This document shows, in pieces, positions 1 through 5,934 of a stretch of DNA of 5,934 nucleotides. Origin of the DNA: a halophilic archaeon J07HX64 (lineage in GTDB: Archaea; Halobacteriota; Halobacteria; Halobacteriales; Haloarculaceae). Under the pieces are notes generated by a model. It had not been told where the DNA came from, ran no database searches, and was given only the letters and a program-made list of their open reading frames with translations. The stretch is taken from assembly GCA_000416085.1 (NCBI GenBank), contig KE356579.1, positions 1,137,438-1,143,371 on the forward strand. Direction: 5' to 3'. The position numbers and the translations under genes are program-made. Every line of letters begins with the position of its first letter. The stretch's first letter is position 1.

Positions 1-2
1 TC

Positions 3-338
3 GTCCAACTCGTCGGGACGGACAACCCGGAGGAGCGACGCCGGGCAGAGTCGTATCTCGACACCATCCGGGAGGACCTGACCGCCCCCGCGACGGGGAC
101 TGTGGTCGAAACCGACGACCCGGCGGCGGCGGCTGCACGCCGTAGCCGGGATGCTGATATCCTGCTGACGGAGCTCGATATCAGCACCGTCCGGAGCCGG
201 CTTCGACCCACCCCGACGGTTTCGGTGGGGCTGGAAAGCGACAGGCCGACCGCGTTCGTCTACTCCGACAACCTGCTCGAGTACCAGACGATATACAAGC
301 GGATCCTGATGCGGTACGTGTTCCGCGGTCTCCGCTGA
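3..338 (+). CDS. C-terminal fragment of an unrecognised haloarchaeal protein
   Basis: The frame is open from the first complete codon at position 3 to the TGA at 336-338, giving about 111 residues, so the true start lies before the window. An in-frame GTG at 102 is internal to this open frame and is not a convincing start. The visible part begins with a charged, helix-like segment (VQLVGTDNPEERRRAESYLD). An Ala/Asp-rich stretch follows, then the strand-like patches ADILLTELD and TPTVSVGLESDRPTAFVY. It ends with a helical, aromatic and basic tail (YQTIYKRILMRYVFRGLR). The alternation of helices and strands, with DPAAAAARRSRDADILL, loosely resembles the end of an alpha/beta domain such as a universal-stress-like fold, but this is only an impression. 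I do not recognise the family and assign no function. It lies 95 bases upstream of hef on the same strand, and hef has its own promoter-like element, so co-transcription is not required. Confidence 0.7.
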   Translation, partial: VQLVGTDNPEERRRAESYLDTIREDLTAPATGTVVETDDPAAAAARRSRDADILLTELDISTVRSRLRPTPTVSVGLESDRPTAFVYSDNLLEYQTIYKRILMRYVFRGLR

Positions 339-397
339 CCGCTCTGAACGGTGGCGATACGATACTGGGGGTGGTCTATCTACTTTCACCGCGCGAC

Positions 398-410
398 GCG
401 AACGCTTAAC
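398..410 (+). promoter_or_regulatory. Putative BRE/TATA element of hef (leaderless)
   Basis: CTTAAC at 405-410, preceded by the purine-containing GCGAA (399-403), sits about 27 bases upstream of the ATG at 434. That is the usual distance from an archaeal TATA box to the transcription start, so transcription would begin at or beside the A of the start codon and give a leaderless mRNA. The match to a haloarchaeal TATA consensus is moderate, and the call rests mainly on the spacing. An alternative AT-richer patch (TATCTACTTT, 377-386) would give a leader of about 25 bases. Confidence 0.45.
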
Positions 411-427
411 AGCGGAGACAGTCAAAA

Positions 428-433
428 GGAGGT
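428..433 (+). promoter_or_regulatory. GGAGGT directly abutting the hef start codon
   Basis: GGAGGT is a strong Shine-Dalgarno-like hexamer, but it touches the ATG at 434 with no spacer. A working ribosome binding site normally needs several bases between it and the start. No in-frame start lies 5-10 bases downstream: the next in-frame candidates are GTG at 467 and 479, and both are too far. The hexamer is therefore unlikely to act as a conventional ribosome binding site here, especially if the transcript is leaderless. Confidence 0.35.
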
Positions 434-2074
434 ATGGCAGCAACCGGGACAATCGAGCGGCCGCTGGTGACCCCTGGTGTGCTCGAACAGCGGGACTACC
501 AGCTCGAACTCGCGACGCGGGCAGGTGAGAGTCACAGTCTGGTCTGTCTCCCGACGGGGCTCGGAAAGACCGCCGTCTCGCTGCTCGTGACCGCCCGCCG
601 GCTCCACCGACACGGCGGTAGGTCGCTGATGCTCGCGCCGACGAAGCCGCTGGTGGCACAGCACGCGGACTTCTACCGCGAGGCGCTCGAGATCCCGGAC
701 GAGGAGGTCGTTACGTTCACCGGTGAGGTCAGACCCGACGACAGGGCGGCGCTCTGGGAGGACGCCCGGGTGGTGCTCGCGACGCCACAGGTCGTCGAGA
801 ACGATCTGCTCGGGAGTCGCATCTCGCTGGCCGAGGTGACCCACTGTACGTTCGACGAGTGTCACCGCGCCACCGGCGGGTACGCCTACAGTTACATCGC
901 AAAGCGGTACCACCAGGACGCGGCGGAGCCGCTCGTGACCGGGATGAGCGCCTCACCCGGCGACGAGGAGGAGGCCATCCTCGAGGTGTGTGCGAACCTC
1001 GGTATCGGGAACGTCGAGGTAATGACAGAGGACGATGCAGACGTTGCGGAGTACACCCACGAAACCGCCGTCGAGTGGGAGCGGATCGAACTGCCCGAGA
1101 CAGTCGAGGAGATACGCGAGCGGGTTCGGACGGTCATCCGCGAGCGGATGAGCGCGCTCGCAGACCTGGGGGTGACAAACAGCACCAAACCCGACGTCTC
1201 GGAGCGGGAGATACAGAAGATACAGGGGCGGGTCAAACGGCTGATGGACAACGACGACTCGGCCGGCTATCAGGGGATGAGTCTGCTCGCGGAGGTACGC
1301 AAACTCCGGACAGCGATGACCTACGTCGAGACACAGAGTGTGGAGTCGTTCAGACGGTACATGGACCGCCAGCGGGAGGCGGCCCGTTCCTCGGGGGCCT
1401 CGAAGGCGGACCAGCGGATGGTCTCGGAGCCGGGTGTCCAGCAGGCGGTCACGCGGGCCGAGAGATACGACGACCTGCACCCGAAGTTCCGGCGGGCGCG
1501 CATCCTGCTCGCGCAGACGCTCGGCATCGGTGACGGCGAGCGGGTCATCGTGTTCACCGAGTCCCGGGACACCGCGGAGACGCTGACGGACTTTCTCTCC
1601 GAGCACTTCGAGACCGAGCGGTTCGTCGGCCAGTCCGACACCGACGGCAGTGACGGGATGACCCAGCGCGAACAGCAGGACGTTCTGGAGCGGTTCCGGG
1701 CCGCCGAGTTCGAGGTGCTGGTCTCGACATCCGTCGCCGAGGAGGGGCTCGATGTCCCGGAGGTCGACCTCGTGCTGTTCTACGAACCGGTGCCGACCGC
1801 CATCCGCTCCATCCAGCGAAAAGGTCGAACCGGCCGCCAGACCGAGGGTCGCGTGGTCGTGTTGCTCGCCGAGGACACCCGCGACGAGGCGTACTTCTGG
1901 AAAGCCAGACAGGACGAGAAGAATATGTATCAGGAACTCCAGATGCTGAAGGAGTCTGCCGGCGATATCGAGGCCCGACTCGTTCCCCAGATCGCACTCG
2001 ACGAGATCGACGCCTCGGACGATGACACCACCGCAAGCGGGGGCGGGCGAGGACACCGCAGACGGTTCGGATAG
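434..2074 (+). CDS. hef: Hef helicase half (SF2, FANCM/MPH1-like), frame-disrupted
   Basis: This is the ATP-dependent DNA helicase half of Hef, which acts on forked and branched DNA at stalled replication forks. Motifs appear in order: Q-motif-like RDYQ (20-23), Walker A PTGLGKT (40-46), Ia APTKPL (68-73), Walker B/II DECH (141-144), III SASPG (172-176), IV VIVFTES (371-377), V STSVAEEGLDVP (431-442) and VI QRKGRTGR (461-468). The DECH box, the SASPG motif and the long helical insert between domains (about 200-345) match the Hef/FANCM branch of superfamily 2 rather than Hel308 or RecQ. The helicase fold finishes near residue 527 (LVPQIALDEID). The last residues (about 537-546, GGGRGHRRRFG) are basic and unlike the acidic linker expected next. 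They look like out-of-frame translation ending at the TAG at 2072-2074. The nuclease half overlaps in the +1 frame. The ATG start is chosen from the promoter spacing and the intact N-terminal motif order. Confidence 0.93.
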   Translation: MAATGTIERPLVTPGVLEQRDYQLELATRAGESHSLVCLPTGLGKTAVSLLVTARRLHRHGGRSLMLAPTKPLVAQHADFYREALEIPDEEVVTFTGEVRPDDRAALWEDARVVLATPQVVENDLLGSRISLAEVTHCTFDECHRATGGYAYSYIAKRYHQDAAEPLVTGMSASPGDEEEAILEVCANLGIGNVEVMTEDDADVAEYTHETAVEWERIELPETVEEIRERVRTVIRERMSALADLGVTNSTKPDVSEREIQKIQGRVKRLMDNDDSAGYQGMSLLAEVRKLRTAMTYVETQSVESFRRYMDRQREAARSSGASKADQRMVSEPGVQQAVTRAERYDDLHPKFRRARILLAQTLGIGDGERVIVFTESRDTAETLTDFLSEHFETERFVGQSDTDGSDGMTQREQQDVLERFRAAEFEVLVSTSVAEEGLDVPEVDLVLFYEPVPTAIRSIQRKGRTGRQTEGRVVVLLAEDTRDEAYFWKARQDEKNMYQELQMLKESAGDIEARLVPQIALDEIDASDDDTTASGGGRGHRRRFG

Positions 2075-3314
2075 CGAAACCACAGATGCCCCGGACAGTG
2101 GGACCGGGAACACTCCCGACACCGAGACCACGGACGTACCGGACAGTCACACCGCGGACGCCTCGAACGGAAACACCACGAGCGAGGGATCGGAGGGTGA
2201 CGAGGTCGGAGAGGACGGGGACGCCGGTAGCGCAAACGGTGTGCAGGAAACTGGGGCAAACGGCTCCACCGGTAACGGGCAGGCAGGACTCGATGCGTTC
2301 GTCTCGAGGGGCGATAGAGACGAGGGGGAGTACAAAAGTGGGTCCGGGGACGAGCGTGCGGGTCAGACAGAACCCGGGGCGAGGGAGACGGAGTCGGCTG
2401 AGGGCACAGACACGGGGGAAGCTGGGGGAGGTCACTCCGGTTCAGACCCGGCAGAGGTGGAGGAGGTTGACCCCGGTTCCGACGTGACAGAGGACGGAAA
2501 GGCCGACTCCGGTCCGGACTCGACAGAGACAGGAAAGGAGAGTGTCGGCTCTGACCTCGACACGATTGGTGGGGACGGTGTCGACTCGGACGCCGATCCG
2601 GCGGCGGACGAGGATGGGAGTCTGGTTGCGGAGGCGGGTGACACGGAGTCGGAGTCGGAGTCGGTGGAGGTGGTTGTCGACCAGCGGGAACTCGACGCCA
2701 ACATCGCACGGGACCTCTCGATGCGTGAGGAGATCGAGACGCGGTTGGAGACACTGTCGGTGGGTGATTACGTGCTCTCGGACCGGGTGGTCGTCGAGCG
2801 GAAGACGGTCGAGGACTTCCTGGAGACACTAACCGGCGGGGACCGGTCGATGTTCGAGCAGGTCGGTGACGGCGCCCGCAACTACAGTCGGCCGGTGGTC
2901 GTCATCGAGGGGGACGGGCTGTACGAGCGCCGCAACCTCCACCCGAACGCCATCCACGGTGCGCTCGCGTCGCTCGCGGTCGATTTCGGTGCGAGTGTGA
3001 TGCGGACGGCCGACGAGGACGAAACCGCGGACCTGCTCGCGGTGCTCGCCGGCCGCGAACAGGAGGATGGCAACCGCTCGGTGAGTGTCCACGGCGAGAA
3101 ACAGTCACGCACGCTCCCCGAACAACAGGAGTACGTCGTCGCCTCCATCGCCGAGGTGGGGCCGGTCACCGCGCGGTCGCTACTGACCGAGTTGGGCGGT
3201 GTCGAGGCGGTGATGACCGCCGACCGGGAGACGCTCATGACGGCCGACGGCGTAGGCGAGGTCACCGCCGAGCGCATCCGCGAGGTGGTCGGTAGTTCCT
3301 ACGGCGAATCGTGA
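2022..3314 (+). CDS. hef: Hef nuclease half (ERCC4/XPF nuclease + HhH2) with acidic linker
   Basis: This is the structure-specific endonuclease half of Hef, which cuts fork and flap DNA. Residues 1 to about 215 are a disordered linker rich in D/E/S/T/G with internal repeats and a PIP-like motif at 87-94. The nuclease domain follows at about 216-350. It shows VDQRE (D220, E223), GDYV (D249) and the signature ERKTVED (E259, R260, K261, D265), which are the conserved metal-binding and catalytic residues of the XPF/Mus81 family. A tandem helix-hairpin-helix domain for DNA binding and dimerisation ends the protein (about 370-428, with EVGPVTARSLL and GVGEVTAERI). The ATG at 2022 is only the first start codon in this frame after its upstream stop at 1947. 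No ribosome binding site precedes it, and it lies inside the helicase frame. I therefore infer that it is not a real start and that this is the displaced C-terminal part of one protein. A separately translated subunit cannot be excluded. Confidence 0.92.
   Translation: MTPPQAGAGEDTADGSDSETTDAPDSGTGNTPDTETTDVPDSHTADASNGNTTSEGSEGDEVGEDGDAGSANGVQETGANGSTGNGQAGLDAFVSRGDRDEGEYKSGSGDERAGQTEPGARETESAEGTDTGEAGGGHSGSDPAEVEEVDPGSDVTEDGKADSGPDSTETGKESVGSDLDTIGGDGVDSDADPAADEDGSLVAEAGDTESESESVEVVVDQRELDANIARDLSMREEIETRLETLSVGDYVLSDRVVVERKTVEDFLETLTGGDRSMFEQVGDGARNYSRPVVVIEGDGLYERRNLHPNAIHGALASLAVDFGASVMRTADEDETADLLAVLAGREQEDGNRSVSVHGEKQSRTLPEQQEYVVASIAEVGPVTARSLLTELGGVEAVMTADRETLMTADGVGEVTAERIREVVGSSYGES
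2039..2043 (+). other. Frame disruption in hef at a five-G run
   Basis: The helicase frame and the nuclease frame overlap only between the stop of the latter frame (TGA at 1947-1949) and the stop of the former (TAG at 2072-2074). Within that interval GGGGG (2039-2043) is the natural shift point. With four Gs the reading becomes A-S-G-A-G-E-D-T-A-D, passing smoothly from the helicase end into the acidic linker and giving a single 959-residue Hef. As written, a ribosome would have to skip one base (+1). GGG-to-GGG re-pairing of the P-site glycine tRNA is possible on this run. An indel, either a true mutation or a sequence error, is the simpler explanation. Confidence 0.8.
2070..2165 (+). repeat. 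Two tandem 16-residue repeats in the Hef linker
   Basis: Two adjacent 48-base units (2070-2117 and 2118-2165) encode DSETTDAPDSGTGNTP and DTETTDVPDSHTADAS. The shared core is D-(S/T)-ETTD-(A/V)-PDS-(G/H)-T. Because the first unit starts before the stop codon of the helicase frame, it shows that the linker frame is already the coding frame by 2070. This places the frame disruption upstream of that point. Confidence 0.7.
2280..2303 (+). other. Candidate PCNA-interacting (PIP) motif, QAGLDAFV, in the Hef linker
   Basis: These eight codons (residues 87-94 of the nuclease-frame protein) encode Q-A-G-L-D-A-F-V. This fits the PIP pattern Q-x-x-h-x-x-a-a at Q, the aliphatic L and the first aromatic F, with V in place of the second aromatic residue. 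It is the only clearly hydrophobic island in a linker of about 200 residues made mostly of D, E, S, T and G. The disordered region of Thermococcus Hef is reported to bind PCNA, which supports the placement. Function here is inferred. Confidence 0.5.
2433..2576 (+). repeat. Four degenerate 12-residue repeats in the Hef linker
   Basis: Four consecutive 36-base units start at 2433, 2469, 2505 and 2541. They encode HSGSDPAEVEEV, DPGSDVTEDGKA, DSGPDSTETGKE and SVGSDLDTIGGD. The shared core is x-x-G-(S/P)-D, followed by an acidic segment. Units 2 and 3 are the most alike and share a GK at positions 10-11. The pattern suggests that the linker grew by tandem duplication and then diverged. Confidence 0.65.
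2645..2662 (+). repeat. (GGAGTC)x3 microsatellite at the linker-nuclease junction
   Basis: Three perfect GGAGTC hexamers encode alternating Glu and Ser just before the first strand of the nuclease domain (VEVVVDQRE). The unit is a multiple of three, so copy-number change would alter linker length without breaking the frame. Confidence 0.7.
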
Positions 3315-3315
3315 G

Positions 3316-3332
3316 ACATCTTTTTGTGATGT
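3316..3332 (+). terminator. T-rich hairpin just after hef, putative terminator
   Basis: Two bases after the hef TGA, ACATC (3316-3320) and GATGT (3328-3332) form a perfect five-base inverted repeat around the loop TTTTTGT. The five-T run is typical of archaeal intrinsic termination, which depends on T-tracts more than on stems. The stem is short and its role is uncertain, so the T-run is the stronger part of this call. Confidence 0.4.
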
Positions 3333-3502
3333 ACAGACACCCACAGGGTAGGTTCACTCGTCACGACGTGCACGTTTGATGACACCCACCCGACCTGTTC
3401 AATCCGGAATGTCGCTGTCGGGTGTCGTGCGTCGCCCCGAACTGTTGTCGGTGTCGAGGCCGTCGTGAGTTGTCGCAGGTCGTCTTGAATCGTCGACAGT
3501 CG
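3333..3502. other. Convergent intergenic region dense in GTCG words
   Basis: The 170 bases between the hef hairpin and the stop of the minus-strand transporter hold no gene I can support. From about 3410 to 3515 the plus strand carries roughly a dozen GTCG tetramers at irregular spacing of about 5-15 bases, many as GTCGT or TGTCG. There is no T-run on the minus strand that would mark a clear terminator for the transporter. Confidence 0.45.
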
Positions 3503-5857
3503 TTAGTCGTCGTCGGGAACCGGGGCGTCCTGCTCCGGGACCGGGTCGGTTGCTCCGCCGGTCGCGCCGGCAGGTAGCACACTCACCCGGGACAGCAGGA
3601 GCACGACTGCGGGCATGAACACGAACGCGCTGAGCAGGGCAAGCCCCATCGCCAGCGCAATCGCGAGCCCGAAGTTCGACAGCACCGGGAAGTCGGAGAC
3701 GATCAGCACGCCGAACCCGAACATGGTGGTCGCGCCAGAACCCATCACCGGGCGGGCCTTCGCGACGATCGCCGCCCGGATGGCCTCGTCCGGCGAGACA
3801 CCGGTGACGGCCAGTTCCTCGCGGAACCGCTCGTAGACGTGGATCCCGTAGGTGATACCGACACCGAACACGATGGAGGCTGTCGTCACCGTGAGCGGGT
3901 TCCACGGCACACCGATGAGGAACATCCCGCCGGCAACGAGCGCCATCGTGCTCGCGGCGACAGCGCCAACGAGAACCGCCGACTCGCGACCGGACCTGAG
4001 CGCCAGTCCCAGGAAGACCAGCCCGGCACCGAAGCTCAGCAGTGTCGTGGCGGTCAACCCGGCCGTGACGTTCTCGATGACGTTCCGGTTGATGACGATG
4101 TTCCCGCTGACACGGGCGTCCATCGTCCCGAGGGTCGCGTTCGCCGTCTCCGCTGTTGTCGCGATGACCTCCTCCTCCTCACTCCCGTTCAACTCCTCGA
4201 CGTAGAGTTGCACGAGGAGCCGGTCCGGCGTTTCGTCGAACGGCTGTGCGCCGACCGGCGGCACGTCCGTCCGCTGGAGCGCATCGAACTGTGCCTCCCG
4301 AACGGTGGCGTTGTCGGGGATCGACCGCACACCGGTCTGTCGTTCGGTCCGCGTCTCGACTGCACTCACCGGTGAGAGTGACGTCACAACGTGGTCTGTC
4401 TGCCCGATCTCACTCTCGAACTCGCTCACCGCCTCGAGCTGGCCCTGGTCGTTGTAGATGTCGTCACCGTCGACGACGACGTACAGTACGTTGGGGCTAC
4501 CGACAGTCGATTCGAGGTCCTCCAGGTCGTCTTTCTCCTCGATATCGGGCCAGTAGTCGAACATGTTGTCCTGTGTCTGGACCATCGGGTAGGCGGCGAG
4601 ACCGCCGGCGATGACGAGCGCGAACACGAGCACCACTGCGAGCGGGCGGGCGGTGATGACATCGCCGAGTGCCCCTGCGGCCCGCTCCACGCTACCGGTG
4701 CTGTCCGTTTTTTCGCTCCTGTTCGTATCCTCATCTGTCGTGGCGTCACCGTCGTCGAAGGTCGTCAGCAGCGCGATCAGGAGTGTCAGTGAGAGAACCA
4801 TCGACATCAGGACGCTGAATGCGGCGGTCACACCGAACTGGCGCACCGGGGGCACCGACGCCGCCAGCAGCGACCCCAGTCCGACGAGTGTCGTCCCGAG
4901 CGCGAGCGTGAGCGACCGGCCCGCCGTTCGGGCGGCGATCCCCGCGGCGTCGACTGTTCCTCTGCCGTTCTCGCGTTCCTCCACGTAGCGGGTCTGGATC
5001 TGGAGGCCGTAGTCGATGCCGAGTCCCAGCGCGACCGGCAACACACCGAGCATGATGGCGTTGAAATTGAACCCGACAACACCCATCATCCCGACCATCG
5101 TCAGGAGCGCGACCAGCGTCGTGGCGAGCGGAATCACCACCCGCCGGGTCTTCCGGAGTCGACCACGCATGACCAGTGTCATCGTGACCAGGATGACGGT
5201 GAACGCGAGCGCGAACAGGGTTATCATCTCGGGCAACATCAGCCCGAACGCCGCCTCCTGGAAGATAGGACCGCCGGTGATGGTGACCGTTGCCCCGTCG
5301 GGTAATGTCACCGCATCAGTTGCAGCGTTTATCTGATCCTTGACGACCTCGCCCTCGCTGGGTGGCATGAACCCGAACAGGTCGCTCTCGTTGTCGGGCA
5401 CCTCCGCACTCCCGTACTGCAGTTGCACGATCGCCGTGTCGTTCGACTCGCCGTATGTCGGGACGAGATTGTCGAGGATCTGTGCGTTCTGCTCGCTCGA
5501 ACTCTCGACAGCCGAGAGCCCCGCAACCGCCTCATTCCGGGTCTCCGGAAGCCCCCCGTTCTGTGCCAGCAGCTGCGTGTAACTGGTCACTGTCGCGGCG
5601 GCATCGACGTTAGTGCTGTACTGCTGTGTGAGTTCGTCGACCGAGCGCATCACCTCCGGGTCGAAGATGTCCGTCTCGTTGTCCGTCTCGACAACCGCGA
5701 ACACCACGTTCCCAGTGTTGAAATCGTCCTGGAGTTCATCCCAGTTCTGGACGGTGTCTGAATCGTCCTCGAGGTACAGCTCCATGCCCATGTTCATCTG
5801 GACACCGAGCACACCGACGCCGGCGACACCGACGAGCAGCAGTACGGCAACAAACAC
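3503..5857 (-). CDS. RND/MMPL-family 12-helix membrane transporter
   Basis: This is a polytopic RND-superfamily transporter of the MMPL/SSD-like type, probably driven by an ion gradient; its substrate cannot be told from sequence. Counting from the GTG at 5857 there are 784 residues in two homologous halves. Half one has TM1 (2-20), an extracytoplasmic domain (about 25-205) and TM2-6 (about 208-366). Half two has TM7 (405-424), a second external domain (about 428-598) and TM8-12 (about 600-756). An acidic tail (PVPDDD) ends the protein. TM4 carries the family motif GLGIDYGLQIQTRY with Asp282, a likely ion-relay residue. The matching motif in TM10 is GVGITYGIHVYERF, with Thr669 in that place. 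A charged cytoplasmic linker (367-400) joins the halves. Starting at 5857 puts TM1 directly at the N-terminus, without the usual short cytoplasmic lead. The likely native start is ATG 5931 in another frame; repairing one base gives 809 residues. Confidence 0.88.
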   Translation of the reverse strand: MFVAVLLLVGVAGVGVLGVQMNMGMELYLEDDSDTVQNWDELQDDFNTGNVVFAVVETDNETDIFDPEVMRSVDELTQQYSTNVDAAATVTSYTQLLAQNGGLPETRNEAVAGLSAVESSSEQNAQILDNLVPTYGESNDTAIVQLQYGSAEVPDNESDLFGFMPPSEGEVVKDQINAATDAVTLPDGATVTITGGPIFQEAAFGLMLPEMITLFALAFTVILVTMTLVMRGRLRKTRRVVIPLATTLVALLTMVGMMGVVGFNFNAIMLGVLPVALGLGIDYGLQIQTRYVEERENGRGTVDAAGIAARTAGRSLTLALGTTLVGLGSLLAASVPPVRQFGVTAAFSVLMSMVLSLTLLIALLTTFDDGDATTDEDTNRSEKTDSTGSVERAAGALGDVITARPLAVVLVFALVIAGGLAAYPMVQTQDNMFDYWPDIEEKDDLEDLESTVGSPNVLYVVVDGDDIYNDQGQLEAVSEFESEIGQTDHVVTSLSPVSAVETRTERQTGVRSIPDNATVREAQFDALQRTDVPPVGAQPFDETPDRLLVQLYVEELNGSEEEEVIATTAETANATLGTMDARVSGNIVINRNVIENVTAGLTATTLLSFGAGLVFLGLALRSGRESAVLVGAVAASTMALVAGGMFLIGVPWNPLTVTTASIVFGVGITYGIHVYERFREELAVTGVSPDEAIRAAIVAKARPVMGSGATTMFGFGVLIVSDFPVLSNFGLAIALAMGLALLSAFVFMPAVVLLLSRVSVLPAGATGGATDPVPEQDAPVPDDD

Positions 5858-5931
5858 GACCCGCGTGTTGTCCGCAGCCCCTTGCCGATCCGCTCCAGCA
5901 CCGCTCCGAGCCTGTCCGGTCCCTCGCTCAT
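5858..5931 (-). other. Displaced N-terminal segment of the RND transporter
   Basis: On the minus strand an ATG at 5931 opens MSEGPDRLGAVLERIGKG, a plausible amphipathic cytoplasmic lead for an RND protein. It is offset by one base from the transporter frame, which upstream of 5857 has no ATG, GTG or TTG and reads as an implausible Gly/Ala/Arg-rich string (NERGTGQARSGAGADRQG). Adding one G joins the two frames. The likely places are the four-G run (plus-strand C at 5878-5881), giving GKGAADNTRVV, or the GG at 5872-5873, giving GKGLRDNTRVV. Either continues straight into TM1. The window ends three bases upstream of the ATG, so no promoter can be assessed. Confidence 0.6.
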
Positions 5932-5934
5932 TGT

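Noticed and set aside
102..338. A short complete gene starting at GTG 102
   Set aside because: The frame is open back to position 3 with coding-like composition, so the GTG is an internal valine of a gene cut by the window edge.
339..358. ACCG...CGGT hairpin after the first gene as a terminator
   Set aside because: The stem is only four bases and there is no T-run after it, so it is not distinguishable from chance.
953..2131. 392-residue open frame on the minus strand opposite the helicase, with other long antisense frames at 1554-2435 and 1930-2829
   Set aside because: GC-rich haloarchaeal genes routinely leave long antisense frames open. These translations are rich in R, P and S, show no domain, and lie opposite a helicase or linker with clear motifs.
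2070..2576. The linker repeats as a CRISPR array or mobile-element repeat
   Set aside because: The units are degenerate, contiguous and in-frame multiples of three, with no spacers. They are protein repeats inside a coding region.
3399..3502. Possible frameshifted C-terminal extension of the transporter (TTHDGLDTDNSSGRRTTPDS in another minus frame)
   Set aside because: The acidic Thr/Asp-rich reading is tempting, but the transporter already ends with a normal acidic tail and a TAA, and no repeat or motif supports reading past it.
3839..4375. 178-residue plus-strand open frame inside the transporter
   Set aside because: It lies opposite the second half of a well-supported RND protein. Its Arg/Asp/His-rich translation shows no recognisable fold, start signal or context.

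Overview
The window is very probably chromosomal DNA from a haloarchaeon (class Halobacteria). It is GC-rich with G/C-ending codons. The proteins are rich in Asp, Glu and Thr and poor in Lys. The first promoter looks like a leaderless archaeal promoter, and the central gene is a Hef-type helicase-nuclease, a euryarchaeal family.

Layout. (1) Positions 3-338 (+) hold the C-terminal end of an unrecognised protein. (2) Positions 339-433 hold a short promoter region. (3) Positions 434-3314 (+) encode Hef, the archaeal FANCM/XPF-family fork-processing protein, but the sequence carries it in two reading frames. The SF2 helicase is in one frame (434-2074). The acidic linker, ERCC4/XPF nuclease and tandem helix-hairpin-helix are in another (2022-3314). 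One extra base, most simply in the five-G run at 2039-2043, accounts for the break; with one G fewer the gene reads as a single 959-residue protein. (4) Positions 3315-3502 are a convergent intergenic region with a small T-rich hairpin and a dense cluster of GTCG words. (5) Positions 3503-5857 (-) encode a 12-helix RND/MMPL-type membrane transporter. Its likely true N-terminus (ATG at 5931) lies in a different frame, separated from the body by an apparent one-base deletion near 5872-5881.

How the genes relate. Hef is expected to remodel and cut stalled replication forks, tethered to the sliding clamp through a disordered linker in which I see a PCNA-binding-like motif. The RND protein is convergent with it and has no evident functional link. 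The same is true of the partial upstream gene.

Caution. I see no undescribed multi-gene system here. The most notable signals are the split Hef, its repeat-built linker with a PIP-like motif, and two single-base frame disruptions of opposite sign at or near short G/C runs. The pair suggests sequence error or a decaying locus at least as strongly as programmed frameshifting.
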